A stretch of 64,000 nucleotides of DNA from Piscinibacter sp047602365 (lineage in GTDB: Bacteria; Pseudomonadota; Gammaproteobacteria; Burkholderiales; Burkholderiaceae_C), in assembly GCA_047602365.1 (NCBI GenBank), contig JASGHM010000002.1, forward strand, positions 1,550,001-1,614,000. The letters are read 5' to 3'. The position numbers and the translations under genes are program-made. Below the pieces are notes generated by a model. The model saw nothing but the letters and a program-made list of their open reading frames with translations. It did not search any database and had not been told where the DNA came from. Below, piece after piece: positions 8,574-16,267 of the stretch. Each line of letters opens with the position of its first letter. Position 1 is the stretch's first letter.

Positions 8574-10790
8574 ATGAAAGCCACCGCCGTCCTCAGGACC
8601 CGGCCGACCCGCCCTTCGCCGCTCACCCTCGCCGTGCTGGCGACACTGTCGGCGGCGAACACCCACGCGCAGAGCCCGGGCGGTGGCACGGAGGTGGCGC
8701 CGACCGAAGCTGCGAGCCCGGCGCCGCGCCCGCCGGGCGGCGAAGCCACGCTGCCGGCGATCAAGACCACCGCGAAGGCGATCGCCCCGGGCTCGGCACT
8801 CGGCCATCTCGGCACGCAGCAGGCCAGCGGCGCGTTGGGCAGCAAAGCGGTGCTGGACACGCCGTTCTCGGTCACCGTCGTCGACAGCCAGGACATGCTC
8901 GAGCGCGGCGCGAAGTCGATCGGGCAGATCTTCTTCCGCGATCCGTCGGTCTACACGCCGTCGCCGTCGTTCTCGACCGACTGGTGGGGCACGCAGATCC
9001 GCGGCCTGGGCGTACGCAACCACTACATCGACGACATCCCGATGCTGCTGTACTGGGGCGGCGACTTCCCGACCGAGGTGGTCGACAGCGTGTCGGCGCT
9101 GAAGGGACTGACCGGTTTCATGTACGGCTTCGGCGAGCCTGGCGGTGCGCTCAGCTACCGGCTGAAGCGGCCGACGCCGACACCCGAGACCACGCTCGAC
9201 CTCGGCTACCGCAACCCGCGCCTGCTGTCCGTGCATCTGGACAGCAGTCATCGCCTCGGGCCGGACAGCGGCCTGCGCATCAACCTGGCCACCGAGCAGG
9301 GCACCGCCTACAACGCGGCGAAGATCGACCGCAAGGTGGCCTCCCTGGCACTGGACAAGCACTTCGGCCCCGCGGTCGACTGGACCTCGACGCTGGTCTT
9401 CGAGGACGGCCGCACCGAGGCCGAACCGTTCCAGTTCTATTTCGACAGCTACGACGTGGCCGGCAGCGGCGGCCGCCTGCCGACGCCGAACTACGACTAC
9501 GGCAAGATCAACGTCGACAACGCCTACTACGACACCCGCACGGTGCTGGCCACCACGGGCGTGGAATGGCGCATCGACGATCGCTGGATGCTGAAGACCC
9601 AGGCCGGTCTGTCGCGCAAGGACCATCGTTCCAACAAGGCCTTCGCCAACCTGCTCAACGAGGCGGGCGACTACAGCGGCCAGATGTACAACTTCGCCGG
9701 CCAGCTCGACACGCTGTTCGCCCAGACGATGTTGCAGGCCACGCTGTCGGCGGCGGGCATGAAGCACGAGCTCGTCGGTGGTCTGGGACTGCAGCGCAGC
9801 AAGGACAAGTGGGGCAACGACTGGTACTGGTCGAACGACTTCGACGGCAACATCAACGTGGCGCAGACGTTCCGCGTGACACGGACGCCTGACTTCTCGC
9901 TCGCGCCGGTGAGTGCCGACACCGCCCAGTGGTACGCCTTCGCCAGCGACACGCTGCACCTCAGCGAGCAGTTGCAGCTCATCGCCGGCCTGCGCTTCAC
10001 CGACTACGACATGAAGGACCTGGACGGCAACCCGGCCGTCGACTCGGGCTATCGTGTGCGCAAGACCAGCCCGACGCTGGCGCTGATCTTCAAGCCCGAT
10101 GCCGCGACCAGCCTCTACGCCAGCTATGTCGAAGGGCTCGAGCCGGGCACCCGGGTCGGCGCCAACTACGCCAACGCCGGCGAACTGCTCGGGGCCACTG
10201 TCTCGAAGCAGCACGAGGTCGGCCTCAAGCGGCAGTCGGGTGGCACCGACCTGAGTGCGGCCATCTTCCGCATCCAGCGTGCCAACCAGATCGACGAGTT
10301 GCGCGGCGGACTGCGCTACCTCAGCCAGGACGGCGAGCTGGTCTACGAAGGCATCGAGCTGTCGGTGGCACAGCAGCTCACCCGCAACCTCAACGTCGGG
10401 CTGGGGGCCATCCACCTCGATGCGAAGATCGCCAGGGTGTCGAGCGACAACGCCGCCATCGAAGGCAACACGCCATCGAACGCGCCGCATTGGCAGATCG
10501 TCGGCAACACGCAGTACCGCGTCACGCAGGTCGACGGGCTGAAGCTGCACGGCGACGTGCGCTACTTCGGCGCCACCTACACCAGCGACGACAATCGCCT
10601 GGCCGTGCCGGCGCGCACCGTGGTCAATGCCGGTTTCAGCTACGACTTCAGGGCGCACGAGCGCGACTGGACGCTGTATGCCAACCTGAACAACGTCTTC
10701 GACAGGAAGTACTGGGCCAGCGGCGGCTGGTCATCCGGCAACCTGGGCGAGGCACGCAACCTCTCGCTGACCTTGCGGGCGCAGTTCTGA
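8574..10790 (+). CDS. TonB-dependent siderophore-type receptor
   Basis: Outer-membrane active transporter of 738 residues. The start ATG 8574 follows a GGAGA Shine-Dalgarno, and a signal peptide of about 32 residues ends ANTHAQS. The plug domain is clear: FSVTVVDSQDMLERG, QIRGLGVRNHYIDDIPML and the GEPGGALSYRLKRPT strand. A beta-barrel ends in a terminal Phe (LTLRAQF), as outer-membrane insertion requires. The family is FhuE/FecA-like ferric-siderophore receptors. A Fur-like operator upstream suggests iron control. Its place beside methanol-dehydrogenase maturation genes leaves open transport of another metallophore complex, such as a lanthanide chelate. Confidence 0.9.
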   Translation: MKATAVLRTRPTRPSPLTLAVLATLSAANTHAQSPGGGTEVAPTEAASPAPRPPGGEATLPAIKTTAKAIAPGSALGHLGTQQASGALGSKAVLDTPFSVTVVDSQDMLERGAKSIGQIFFRDPSVYTPSPSFSTDWWGTQIRGLGVRNHYIDDIPMLLYWGGDFPTEVVDSVSALKGLTGFMYGFGEPGGALSYRLKRPTPTPETTLDLGYRNPRLLSVHLDSSHRLGPDSGLRINLATEQGTAYNAAKIDRKVASLALDKHFGPAVDWTSTLVFEDGRTEAEPFQFYFDSYDVAGSGGRLPTPNYDYGKINVDNAYYDTRTVLATTGVEWRIDDRWMLKTQAGLSRKDHRSNKAFANLLNEAGDYSGQMYNFAGQLDTLFAQTMLQATLSAAGMKHELVGGLGLQRSKDKWGNDWYWSNDFDGNINVAQTFRVTRTPDFSLAPVSADTAQWYAFASDTLHLSEQLQLIAGLRFTDYDMKDLDGNPAVDSGYRVRKTSPTLALIFKPDAATSLYASYVEGLEPGTRVGANYANAGELLGATVSKQHEVGLKRQSGGTDLSAAIFRIQRANQIDELRGGLRYLSQDGELVYEGIELSVAQQLTRNLNVGLGAIHLDAKIARVSSDNAAIEGNTPSNAPHWQIVGNTQYRVTQVDGLKLHGDVRYFGATYTSDDNRLAVPARTVVNAGFSYDFRAHERDWTLYANLNNVFDRKYWASGGWSSGNLGEARNLSLTLRAQF

Positions 10791-10791
10791 G

Positions 10792-11766
10792 TCAGCGGCG
10801 ACGCTGCCGCCAGCGGCCGGCCCAGGCCCAGGCGTGCGGCGCCAACAGCAGCACGAAGGCCAGCGCCGCCAGCGGCAGGCGCAGGTCGCCGCGCACCGGC
10901 ACCGGGCGGGCCAGCGCCGGGTCGCGCCAGGCGCGCGACAAGTCCCCGGCGCCACGCAGCCGGTGGTAGGCGAAGCCGTTCTCGGCCGCCAGCAGGCGCA
11001 GGTAGGGCTCGCGCAGGCCGGACAGGTGCTCGCTGCCCGGCGTCGCACCCAGCCCGGCGGTGGGCGCTGCACTGCCCTCCTCGGCCATCGTCTCGTGGCC
11101 GACGCTGGCGCCGCGGCCGAGACTGCGCGGGTCGACCTGAGCCACTTCGTCGGCGGCCCAGAAACCCAGCGGACGGCCCAGCGGGTCGAGCTTGGGGATC
11201 GGCGAGGGCTTGCCCTCGCCGACACCGACGATGAGCCCGGCCACCTCGCCGGGCTTGTCGTCGAAGCTCGGCCGGTGGCGCGCATTGAGCGGCGGTGACT
11301 CGTGGCCGTCGGTGACGAACACCAGCGAGGGCACCTCGGGCAGGGCCTTGGCGACCACGATGCCGCTGTGCAGGCCCTTGGCGATCTCGCTGTTGCCCGA
11401 CCAGGCCATGCGGCCGTCGATGCCGGCCAGCGAGGCGCGCAGCTCGGCGCGGTTGGCGCACACCTCGACCGGCGTGAACAGCAGGTAGCTGCGGTACTCG
11501 GTGAAGATCGCCCAGCCGAGCTTCGAGCCGCAGGGCAGCTCGCTCAGCGCCTCGTGCAGCGCCCGCTTGGCGAAGGCCAGCCGCGCGGCCGGCTTGCCGT
11601 CGAGCTGCTGGTCGGTCACGTTCATGCTCTGGGTGACGTCGATCACCACCACGTGCTCGAACAGTGAACGTTTCCAGGGCAGCGTCGGCTGCAGGAAACC
11701 GATGCCCAGCAGCAGCGCCGCCAGCGCCAGCGTCGCGGTCTCGAGCCGCATCCTCGGCCAGGGCAT
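10792..11766 (-). CDS. mxaL: MxaL-like von Willebrand factor A protein
   Basis: Periplasm-facing VWA protein of 324 residues, last gene of an mxaRSACKL set. An N-terminal membrane segment (residues 8-22, LETATLALAALLLG) precedes the VWA domain with MIDAS motif VVIDVTQSMNV. A second hydrophobic segment near the C-terminus is followed by RWRQRRR. In Methylobacterium, MxaL is required with MxaA and MxaK for calcium insertion into MxaFI methanol dehydrogenase. I chose ATG 11766 because it overlaps the mxaK stop as TGATG. The 3' end converges on the TonB receptor, leaving one base between the stops. Confidence 0.85.
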   Translation of the reverse strand: MPWPRMRLETATLALAALLLGIGFLQPTLPWKRSLFEHVVVIDVTQSMNVTDQQLDGKPAARLAFAKRALHEALSELPCGSKLGWAIFTEYRSYLLFTPVEVCANRAELRASLAGIDGRMAWSGNSEIAKGLHSGIVVAKALPEVPSLVFVTDGHESPPLNARHRPSFDDKPGEVAGLIVGVGEGKPSPIPKLDPLGRPLGFWAADEVAQVDPRSLGRGASVGHETMAEEGSAAPTAGLGATPGSEHLSGLREPYLRLLAAENGFAYHRLRGAGDLSRAWRDPALARPVPVRGDLRLPLAALAFVLLLAPHAWAWAGRWRQRRR

Positions 11767-12320
11767 CAAGGCAGGCCCGGCGAGTAGCCGCGCATCGTCG
11801 TCGCCGCGCGCTCGGCGCTGCGCCGTGCCTCCGGCGGCTCTTCGTCGACCTCCTCCGGGTCGGGCACCAGGCGCTGTGCACGTTCCAGGTTGTAGCGCGC
11901 TGCCCAGTCGCCGGCGTCGTGGCGCAGCACCTCGCGGTAGCCTTCCTTGGCCAGCTCGATCAGCGCCAGCGCCTGGCCGGGCTGCGCCCCGGCGCGCATC
12001 ACGATCGCCTGGCGCATCAGCAGGTTGGCACCGTTGAAGCGCGCGGCCTGGCCGATGGCCGTGTCGGCATGCAGCGCGCCGTAGCGGTTCAGCGCCGCCT
12101 CGCCGGCGCCGCTGGCGGCCAGCGCGGCGGCCTGCGCGAAGCGCAGTTCGGGCGGCGCCTCGGCGCTCTCCGGCGGCAGCGTGCCGCTGGCGACCTGCGC
12201 GTTGAGCGCCTCGTCGCGCTGCAGCCGCCAGCCGTCCAGCGCGGCCAGCAGCGCCACGCCGGCCAGCGCGGCCCAGGCGAGCCTGAGCCGGGTGCGCCGC
12301 TTCAGCGTGATCAGGCCCAT
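11766..12320 (-). CDS. mxaK: MxaK-like protein
   Basis: Small membrane-anchored protein of 184 residues with one N-terminal hydrophobic segment (LAWAALAGVALLAAL, about residues 14-28) and an Ala-rich helical region resembling TPR repeats (AALNRYGALHAD, YNLERAQRLVPDPEE). MxaK proteins are needed for assembly of active methanol dehydrogenase and are recognised mainly by position between mxaC and mxaL, as here. It overlaps mxaC by 10 bases and mxaL by TGATG. The sequence alone would be hard to assign; synteny drives the call. Confidence 0.8.
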   Translation of the reverse strand: MGLITLKRRTRLRLAWAALAGVALLAALDGWRLQRDEALNAQVASGTLPPESAEAPPELRFAQAAALAASGAGEAALNRYGALHADTAIGQAARFNGANLLMRQAIVMRAGAQPGQALALIELAKEGYREVLRHDAGDWAARYNLERAQRLVPDPEEVDEEPPEARRSAERAATTMRGYSPGLP

Positions 12321-13360
12321 CGGCGGATCTCCGTCAGGCGCACCGCCAGCAGCAGCAGCACCGCGGCCAGCGCCAGCCCGTGGGCCCAGGGCGTCAGGTC
12401 GCGCCGCGGCACCAGCTCGTCGTAGGTGATGGGCAGCTTCTCCTGGCGGTTGACGTCGTCGATCGCGCGCTGCAGCGCGCGTGTGTCGCTGGCCTCGTAG
12501 GCACGGTACGGCGTCTCCAGCGAGTTGAAGAAGCGGTTCAGCAGGATCTCCGGAATGCTCTCGGCAGCAGCGTCCGAATCACCGTCGGCCAGCGTCAGGC
12601 CGGGGCTGTTGGCCGAGCGCAGGTACAGCCAGTAGATCGACACCCGCTGCTTGCGCGCCATCGCCGACAGCCGCTCGCGGGTGTCCGGGTCCATGCGATC
12701 GCCGCCGTCGGAGACCAGCATGATGATGCGCGAGCCGTTGTAGGGCCGGCCCTCGAACATCTCCAGGCCGACCTCGAGCGCACGGCCGATGTTGGTCTCC
12801 GAGAGGCCACGGCCGATGTTGCCGGCCTCGATGGCGGCCTGGATCACCTCGCGCTTGGCGGTGAAGTCGAGCACGCGCATCGGCAGCGTGCTGAAGGCGA
12901 TCAGCGCGAAGCGGTCGTCGGGCCGCTGCGCGGTGAACTCGGCCAGCAACTGCCGCGCGACCTTGCCCTTGGGCTCGCGCAGCCGCGCCGGCGCCTGGCT
13001 GAAGTAGTACTCGAGCATCTCCGGGCTGTTGGCGGCCGCCTTGGGCGGCGCGCGGCCCGGCGCGAAGCCCTGGTCCATGCTGCGGCTGCGGTCGAGCAGC
13101 AGCACGATCTCGGCACCCTGCCCGATGCGCTCGACGTGGTACTCCGGCCGGTGCGGCCCGGCCAGCGAGAACAGCAGCGTGGCCAGCGCCAGCGAGGTCG
13201 CGCCGCGCAGCGCCCAGCCGATCGCCTGCGAAGCGCGGTCGCGCGGCGCCAGCGCCAGCCAGCCGTTGCTGAGCACCGTGCCCGCCGGCGAGAACAGCGG
13301 CAGCAGTGCCAGCGGCAGCAGCCACAGCACCCAGGCGTCGTCGAAAGCAATGAAACTCAC
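12311..13360 (-). CDS. mxaC: MxaC-like von Willebrand factor A protein
   Basis: VWA protein of 349 residues with flanking membrane segments (WVLWLLPLALLPLF near the N-terminus; ALAAVLLLLAV near the C-terminus). The MIDAS motif is LLLDRSRSMDQ, with TNIGRAL and MLVSDGGDRMD completing the metal site. It corresponds to MxaC of the methanol-dehydrogenase maturation operon. The start is a GTG at 13360 overlapping the mxaA stop (GTGA), chosen because there is no better ATG before the first membrane helix. A BatA-type role in other complexes is the general alternative, but the R-S-A-C-K-L order favours Mxa. Confidence 0.87.
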   Translation of the reverse strand: MSFIAFDDAWVLWLLPLALLPLFSPAGTVLSNGWLALAPRDRASQAIGWALRGATSLALATLLFSLAGPHRPEYHVERIGQGAEIVLLLDRSRSMDQGFAPGRAPPKAAANSPEMLEYYFSQAPARLREPKGKVARQLLAEFTAQRPDDRFALIAFSTLPMRVLDFTAKREVIQAAIEAGNIGRGLSETNIGRALEVGLEMFEGRPYNGSRIIMLVSDGGDRMDPDTRERLSAMARKQRVSIYWLYLRSANSPGLTLADGDSDAAAESIPEILLNRFFNSLETPYRAYEASDTRALQRAIDDVNRQEKLPITYDELVPRRDLTPWAHGLALAAVLLLLAVRLTEIRRWA

Positions 13361-14271
13361 GCCAGCCCCCGCTCGGCATCGCGGCAGCGCCGGCACAGCG
13401 CGAGCAGCCAGCGGCCGTCGTCGGCAGCGCGCGGCGCACCGCCGAAGAACTGCTCGCGCGTCGTCTGCAGGAAGCGCTGCAGGTCCTCGCGCAGCGGTGC
13501 GAAGCCGGGGTGGCGCTGCACGAAGGCATCGAGGTCGCGCTCGAACAGCACCTCGCCGGCGCTGCGGTTCAGGGCCTCGTGCAACTGCACGCAGGCCGCG
13601 CGCCAGGTGGTGTCGTCCGGCTGCGCCGGCAGGCGGCGCAGGCGTCGCCAGGCGACGCCGAAGGGCCGGTTGCGCGCCAGCCGCCACGGCGGGCCGATGT
13701 AGGCCAGCGCGAGCGCGGCGACCAGCAGCGCGGCGATCGCCGCCCACACGGCCAGGCGCGTGCGCAGCGCAGCCGTGTCACGCAGCGGCGCCGTCCGGTC
13801 GGGCTGCAACTCGCCCAGGCCACGGCGGTTCGGCGCCTCGACCTGCACCAGCGGCGCGATGGTCACCGGCCAGGCGTCGATGCGCAGATCCTCGCTGCGC
13901 GCGGCGCTGGAAAAGCGCAGCGTGATCGGCGAGATCTCCACCGTGCGCACCGTCGCCGGCGCGAGGAAGACCTGGTAGTCGAGGCTCAGCTCGATGCGCT
14001 GGCCGCCCACCTCGGCCACGCTGCGGCGCTGCACCGAACGCAGCTCCAGCGCCTTGCCACGATCACCGGGCCGCGGCAACGACGCTTCGTCGAGTGTCCA
14101 GCCGGCCGGCGCATGCACGCTCACCTGCCGCTGCAGGTGGTCGCCGACCTGGTAGCCGTAGGCGCGCGGTTCGCTGGCCTCGATGCGCAGCACGGCGTCG
14201 TCGGCGCGTGCTGCCGCGACCAGCAGCAGTGCCGGCGACACGATGAGCAGCAGGCGGCGCCACATGGTCAT
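13357..14271 (-). CDS. mxaA: MxaA-like protein
   Basis: Exported, membrane-tethered protein of 304 residues. A signal peptide (MTMWRRLLLIVSPALLL, cleavage near AARADD) leads a beta-rich periplasmic region of about 150 residues. A transmembrane helix follows at about 175-195 (WAAIAALLVAALALAYIG), then a cytoplasmic Arg-rich tail. This matches MxaA, which acts in metal loading of methanol dehydrogenase. The start overlaps the mxaS stop. Note the absence of the target genes mxaF/mxaI in this window. Confidence 0.84.
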   Translation of the reverse strand: MTMWRRLLLIVSPALLLVAAARADDAVLRIEASEPRAYGYQVGDHLQRQVSVHAPAGWTLDEASLPRPGDRGKALELRSVQRRSVAEVGGQRIELSLDYQVFLAPATVRTVEISPITLRFSSAARSEDLRIDAWPVTIAPLVQVEAPNRRGLGELQPDRTAPLRDTAALRTRLAVWAAIAALLVAALALAYIGPPWRLARNRPFGVAWRRLRRLPAQPDDTTWRAACVQLHEALNRSAGEVLFERDLDAFVQRHPGFAPLREDLQRFLQTTREQFFGGAPRAADDGRWLLALCRRCRDAERGLA

Positions 14272-15114
14272 GCGAGGAAATGCCGCGTCACCGCGTCGGC
14301 ATCGAAAGCACCCTTCGATGAACAGCGGCGCCAGCCGGCGGGCACGGAACACGCCCAGCAGCGCCGCGCGACGTGCATCGTGCGCCTCGCGCCAGCGCTC
14401 GCGCAATGCCGGGCGCCACCACAGCCAGCGCACCGTGCCGCTCTCCGGCTCGCGCACCTGCGCCAGGCCATGAGCAGCGCCCAGCGCGAACTCGACCGGT
14501 TGCCACAGCACCACCGGCACCACGTCGTGCGGCGCCAGGCTGTCCAGCAGCGGGTCGAGCTGCTCGAGCGGGAAGTGGAAGTCGGAGACGAGGAAGACCA
14601 GCGTGCGCCGCCGTGGCAGGTGTCGGTGTGCGTCGTGCAGGCCGGCTGCCGAGCGCCCGGCCAGCGGCTCGTCGCGCAAGCGCTCGGCCAGTGCGATGCC
14701 GGCACCGCGGCTGCGTGTCTGCGGCTGCAGGTAGTCGCTGCGCACAAGTTCGTCGCAGCCGACGAAGCCGAAGCTGTCCCCGGTGCGCCAGGCCGACCAG
14801 GCCAGGCTTTCGGTGAAATCGGCCAGCACGTCGAGCTTGCGCGCCGCACCCTCGAAGCCCATCGAGGCCGACAGGTCGGCGACCACTGCGACGGGAATCG
14901 ACTTGCGCTCGCTGTGCAGGCGCACGATCCAGCCGCCGAACGGGTCGCGCAGGCTCGCGTGCAGGTCGAGGCGGCGCACGTCGGGCGCGTCCTGCAGCGT
15001 CGCATGGCCGCGGAACTCGAAGCCGGCATCGCCACGGTGGCTGCGGTGCGCGCCGGGCAGCAAGCCGGTCGCCGCACCGGCGATGCGGTAGTGCAGCTCA
15101 CGGATGCGCAGCAT
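14268..15114 (-). pseudogene. mxaS: MxaS-like DUF58 protein, interrupted by a +1 frameshift
   Basis: DUF58 protein, the VWA-like partner of MoxR ATPases. From ATG 15114 the frame reads MLRIRELHYRIAGAATGLLP and continues through VVADLSASMGFEGA (MIDAS-like), VFLVSDFHFPLEQL and RRLAPLFIEG. At about 14310 the frame breaks: the next residues in frame are nonsense running into mxaA, while the +1 frame gives AFDADAVTRHFLA and a stop at 14268, exactly where mxaA starts. Removing one base (for example the G after GAA) restores a normal 281-residue protein. The span is 847 bases, one more than a multiple of three. Either a sequencing indel or a recent mutation. Confidence 0.82.
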
Positions 15115-15117
15115 GGA

Positions 15118-16140
15118 TCAGGGCGCGGCGACCGCGGCCAGGATCGCCGCCATCAGGCGTGGCGAGATCTCGTGGCGGTGCAGCTCGAACACCGGCTGGT
15201 AGACCAGGCGGTGCGCGATGGTCTCGACGAACACCGCCTGCACGTCCTCCGGCGTCACGTAGCTGCGCCCTTCCAGCCAGGCGGCCACACGCGCCGCGCG
15301 CAGCAGCAGGCTCATGCCGCGCGGGCTGGCGCCGGCGAGCATCAGCTGCGCGCTGTCGAGGTCGGACAGCGTGACGCCGAATGCCGCCGGCTCGGCCGTC
15401 GCGCGCCACAGGCGCAGCGCGTAGTCCTGCAACGCATCGCTGGCCTGCACGCTGCGCTGGATGGTGGCCGCCACCTCGTTCAGCTCGCGGTGCGGCACCA
15501 TCGCCGCCTGCAGCGCGCCGACCAGCGCATCGGTGTCGTGGAAGCGCGGGTCGAACATCAGCGCGCGGCGCTGGGCGTCGTCGGCCGGCGGCTCGATGGT
15601 GATCTCCATCATGAAGCGGTCGCGCGCCGCCGAGCTGATCTCGAAGGTCTCCTCGCGCTCGACGCGGTTGCGGTCGGCGAACACCAGCAGGTGCGGGAAG
15701 TGGAACTCGCGGTTGAAGGCCGAGACGCTGCGCTCGGCCATCACGCGCAGCAGCAGCGCATGCACCTGCGGTCGCGCGCGGTTGATCTCGTTGAAGAAGA
15801 AGATCGCCAGGTCTTCGCCGTGGCGGATCAGCGGGCCGGGCTCGACCGCCGGCCGGCCCTGCTCGCTGATGTAGGTGTAGTAGATCAGGTCGTTGGGCAT
15901 CAGGTCGACCGTGCCCTCGGTGCGCGCGAATGCGCCGCCGAGCACCTGCGCGAAGGCGCGCAGCAGCGTCGTCTTGCCGACGCCGACGTCGCCCTGCAGC
16001 AGCACGTGGCCGCGTGCGAACACCGCGGTGTTGACCAGGCGCAGCACGCGCGCCTGGCCGATCACGGCCTTGCCCACCTCCGCTTCCAGCGAAAGGGCGC
16101 GCTGCCGCCAGTCGGCGAGCAGCGCATCGTTGCGCTCCAT
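15118..16140 (-). CDS. mxaR: MoxR-family AAA+ ATPase (MxaR)
   Basis: AAA+ ATPase of the MoxR family, first gene of mxaRSACKL, probably a chaperone in maturation of a metal-dependent periplasmic quinoprotein. Walker A GDVGVGKT sits at residues 50-57. The Walker B region is AIFFFNEINRARPQ, and FADRNRVEREETFEI holds the sensor region. I chose ATG 16140 (MERNDALLADW) because GGAGA precedes it; a longer frame to 16242 has no ribosome site. The product is 340 residues. Three bases separate it from mxaS. Confidence 0.9.
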   Translation of the reverse strand: MERNDALLADWRQRALSLEAEVGKAVIGQARVLRLVNTAVFARGHVLLQGDVGVGKTTLLRAFAQVLGGAFARTEGTVDLMPNDLIYYTYISEQGRPAVEPGPLIRHGEDLAIFFFNEINRARPQVHALLLRVMAERSVSAFNREFHFPHLLVFADRNRVEREETFEISSAARDRFMMEITIEPPADDAQRRALMFDPRFHDTDALVGALQAAMVPHRELNEVAATIQRSVQASDALQDYALRLWRATAEPAAFGVTLSDLDSAQLMLAGASPRGMSLLLRAARVAAWLEGRSYVTPEDVQAVFVETIAHRLVYQPVFELHRHEISPRLMAAILAAVAAP

Positions 16141-16267
16141 GCGGCGTCTCCTCTGTGCTTGTTGTGCGCCGCATGGTGCCACGTCGCGGCACAGACTGCG
16201 TCGCGCACGGGTCATTCGGCCCGTGCGCGCGCCGTCAAGCAAGATGCACGCCGCAGGGCGTGCCCGC

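Noticed and set aside
8562..10658. Long minus-strand frame opposite the TonB receptor
   Set aside because: Mirror of receptor codons; the receptor has a signal peptide, plug motifs and terminal Phe.
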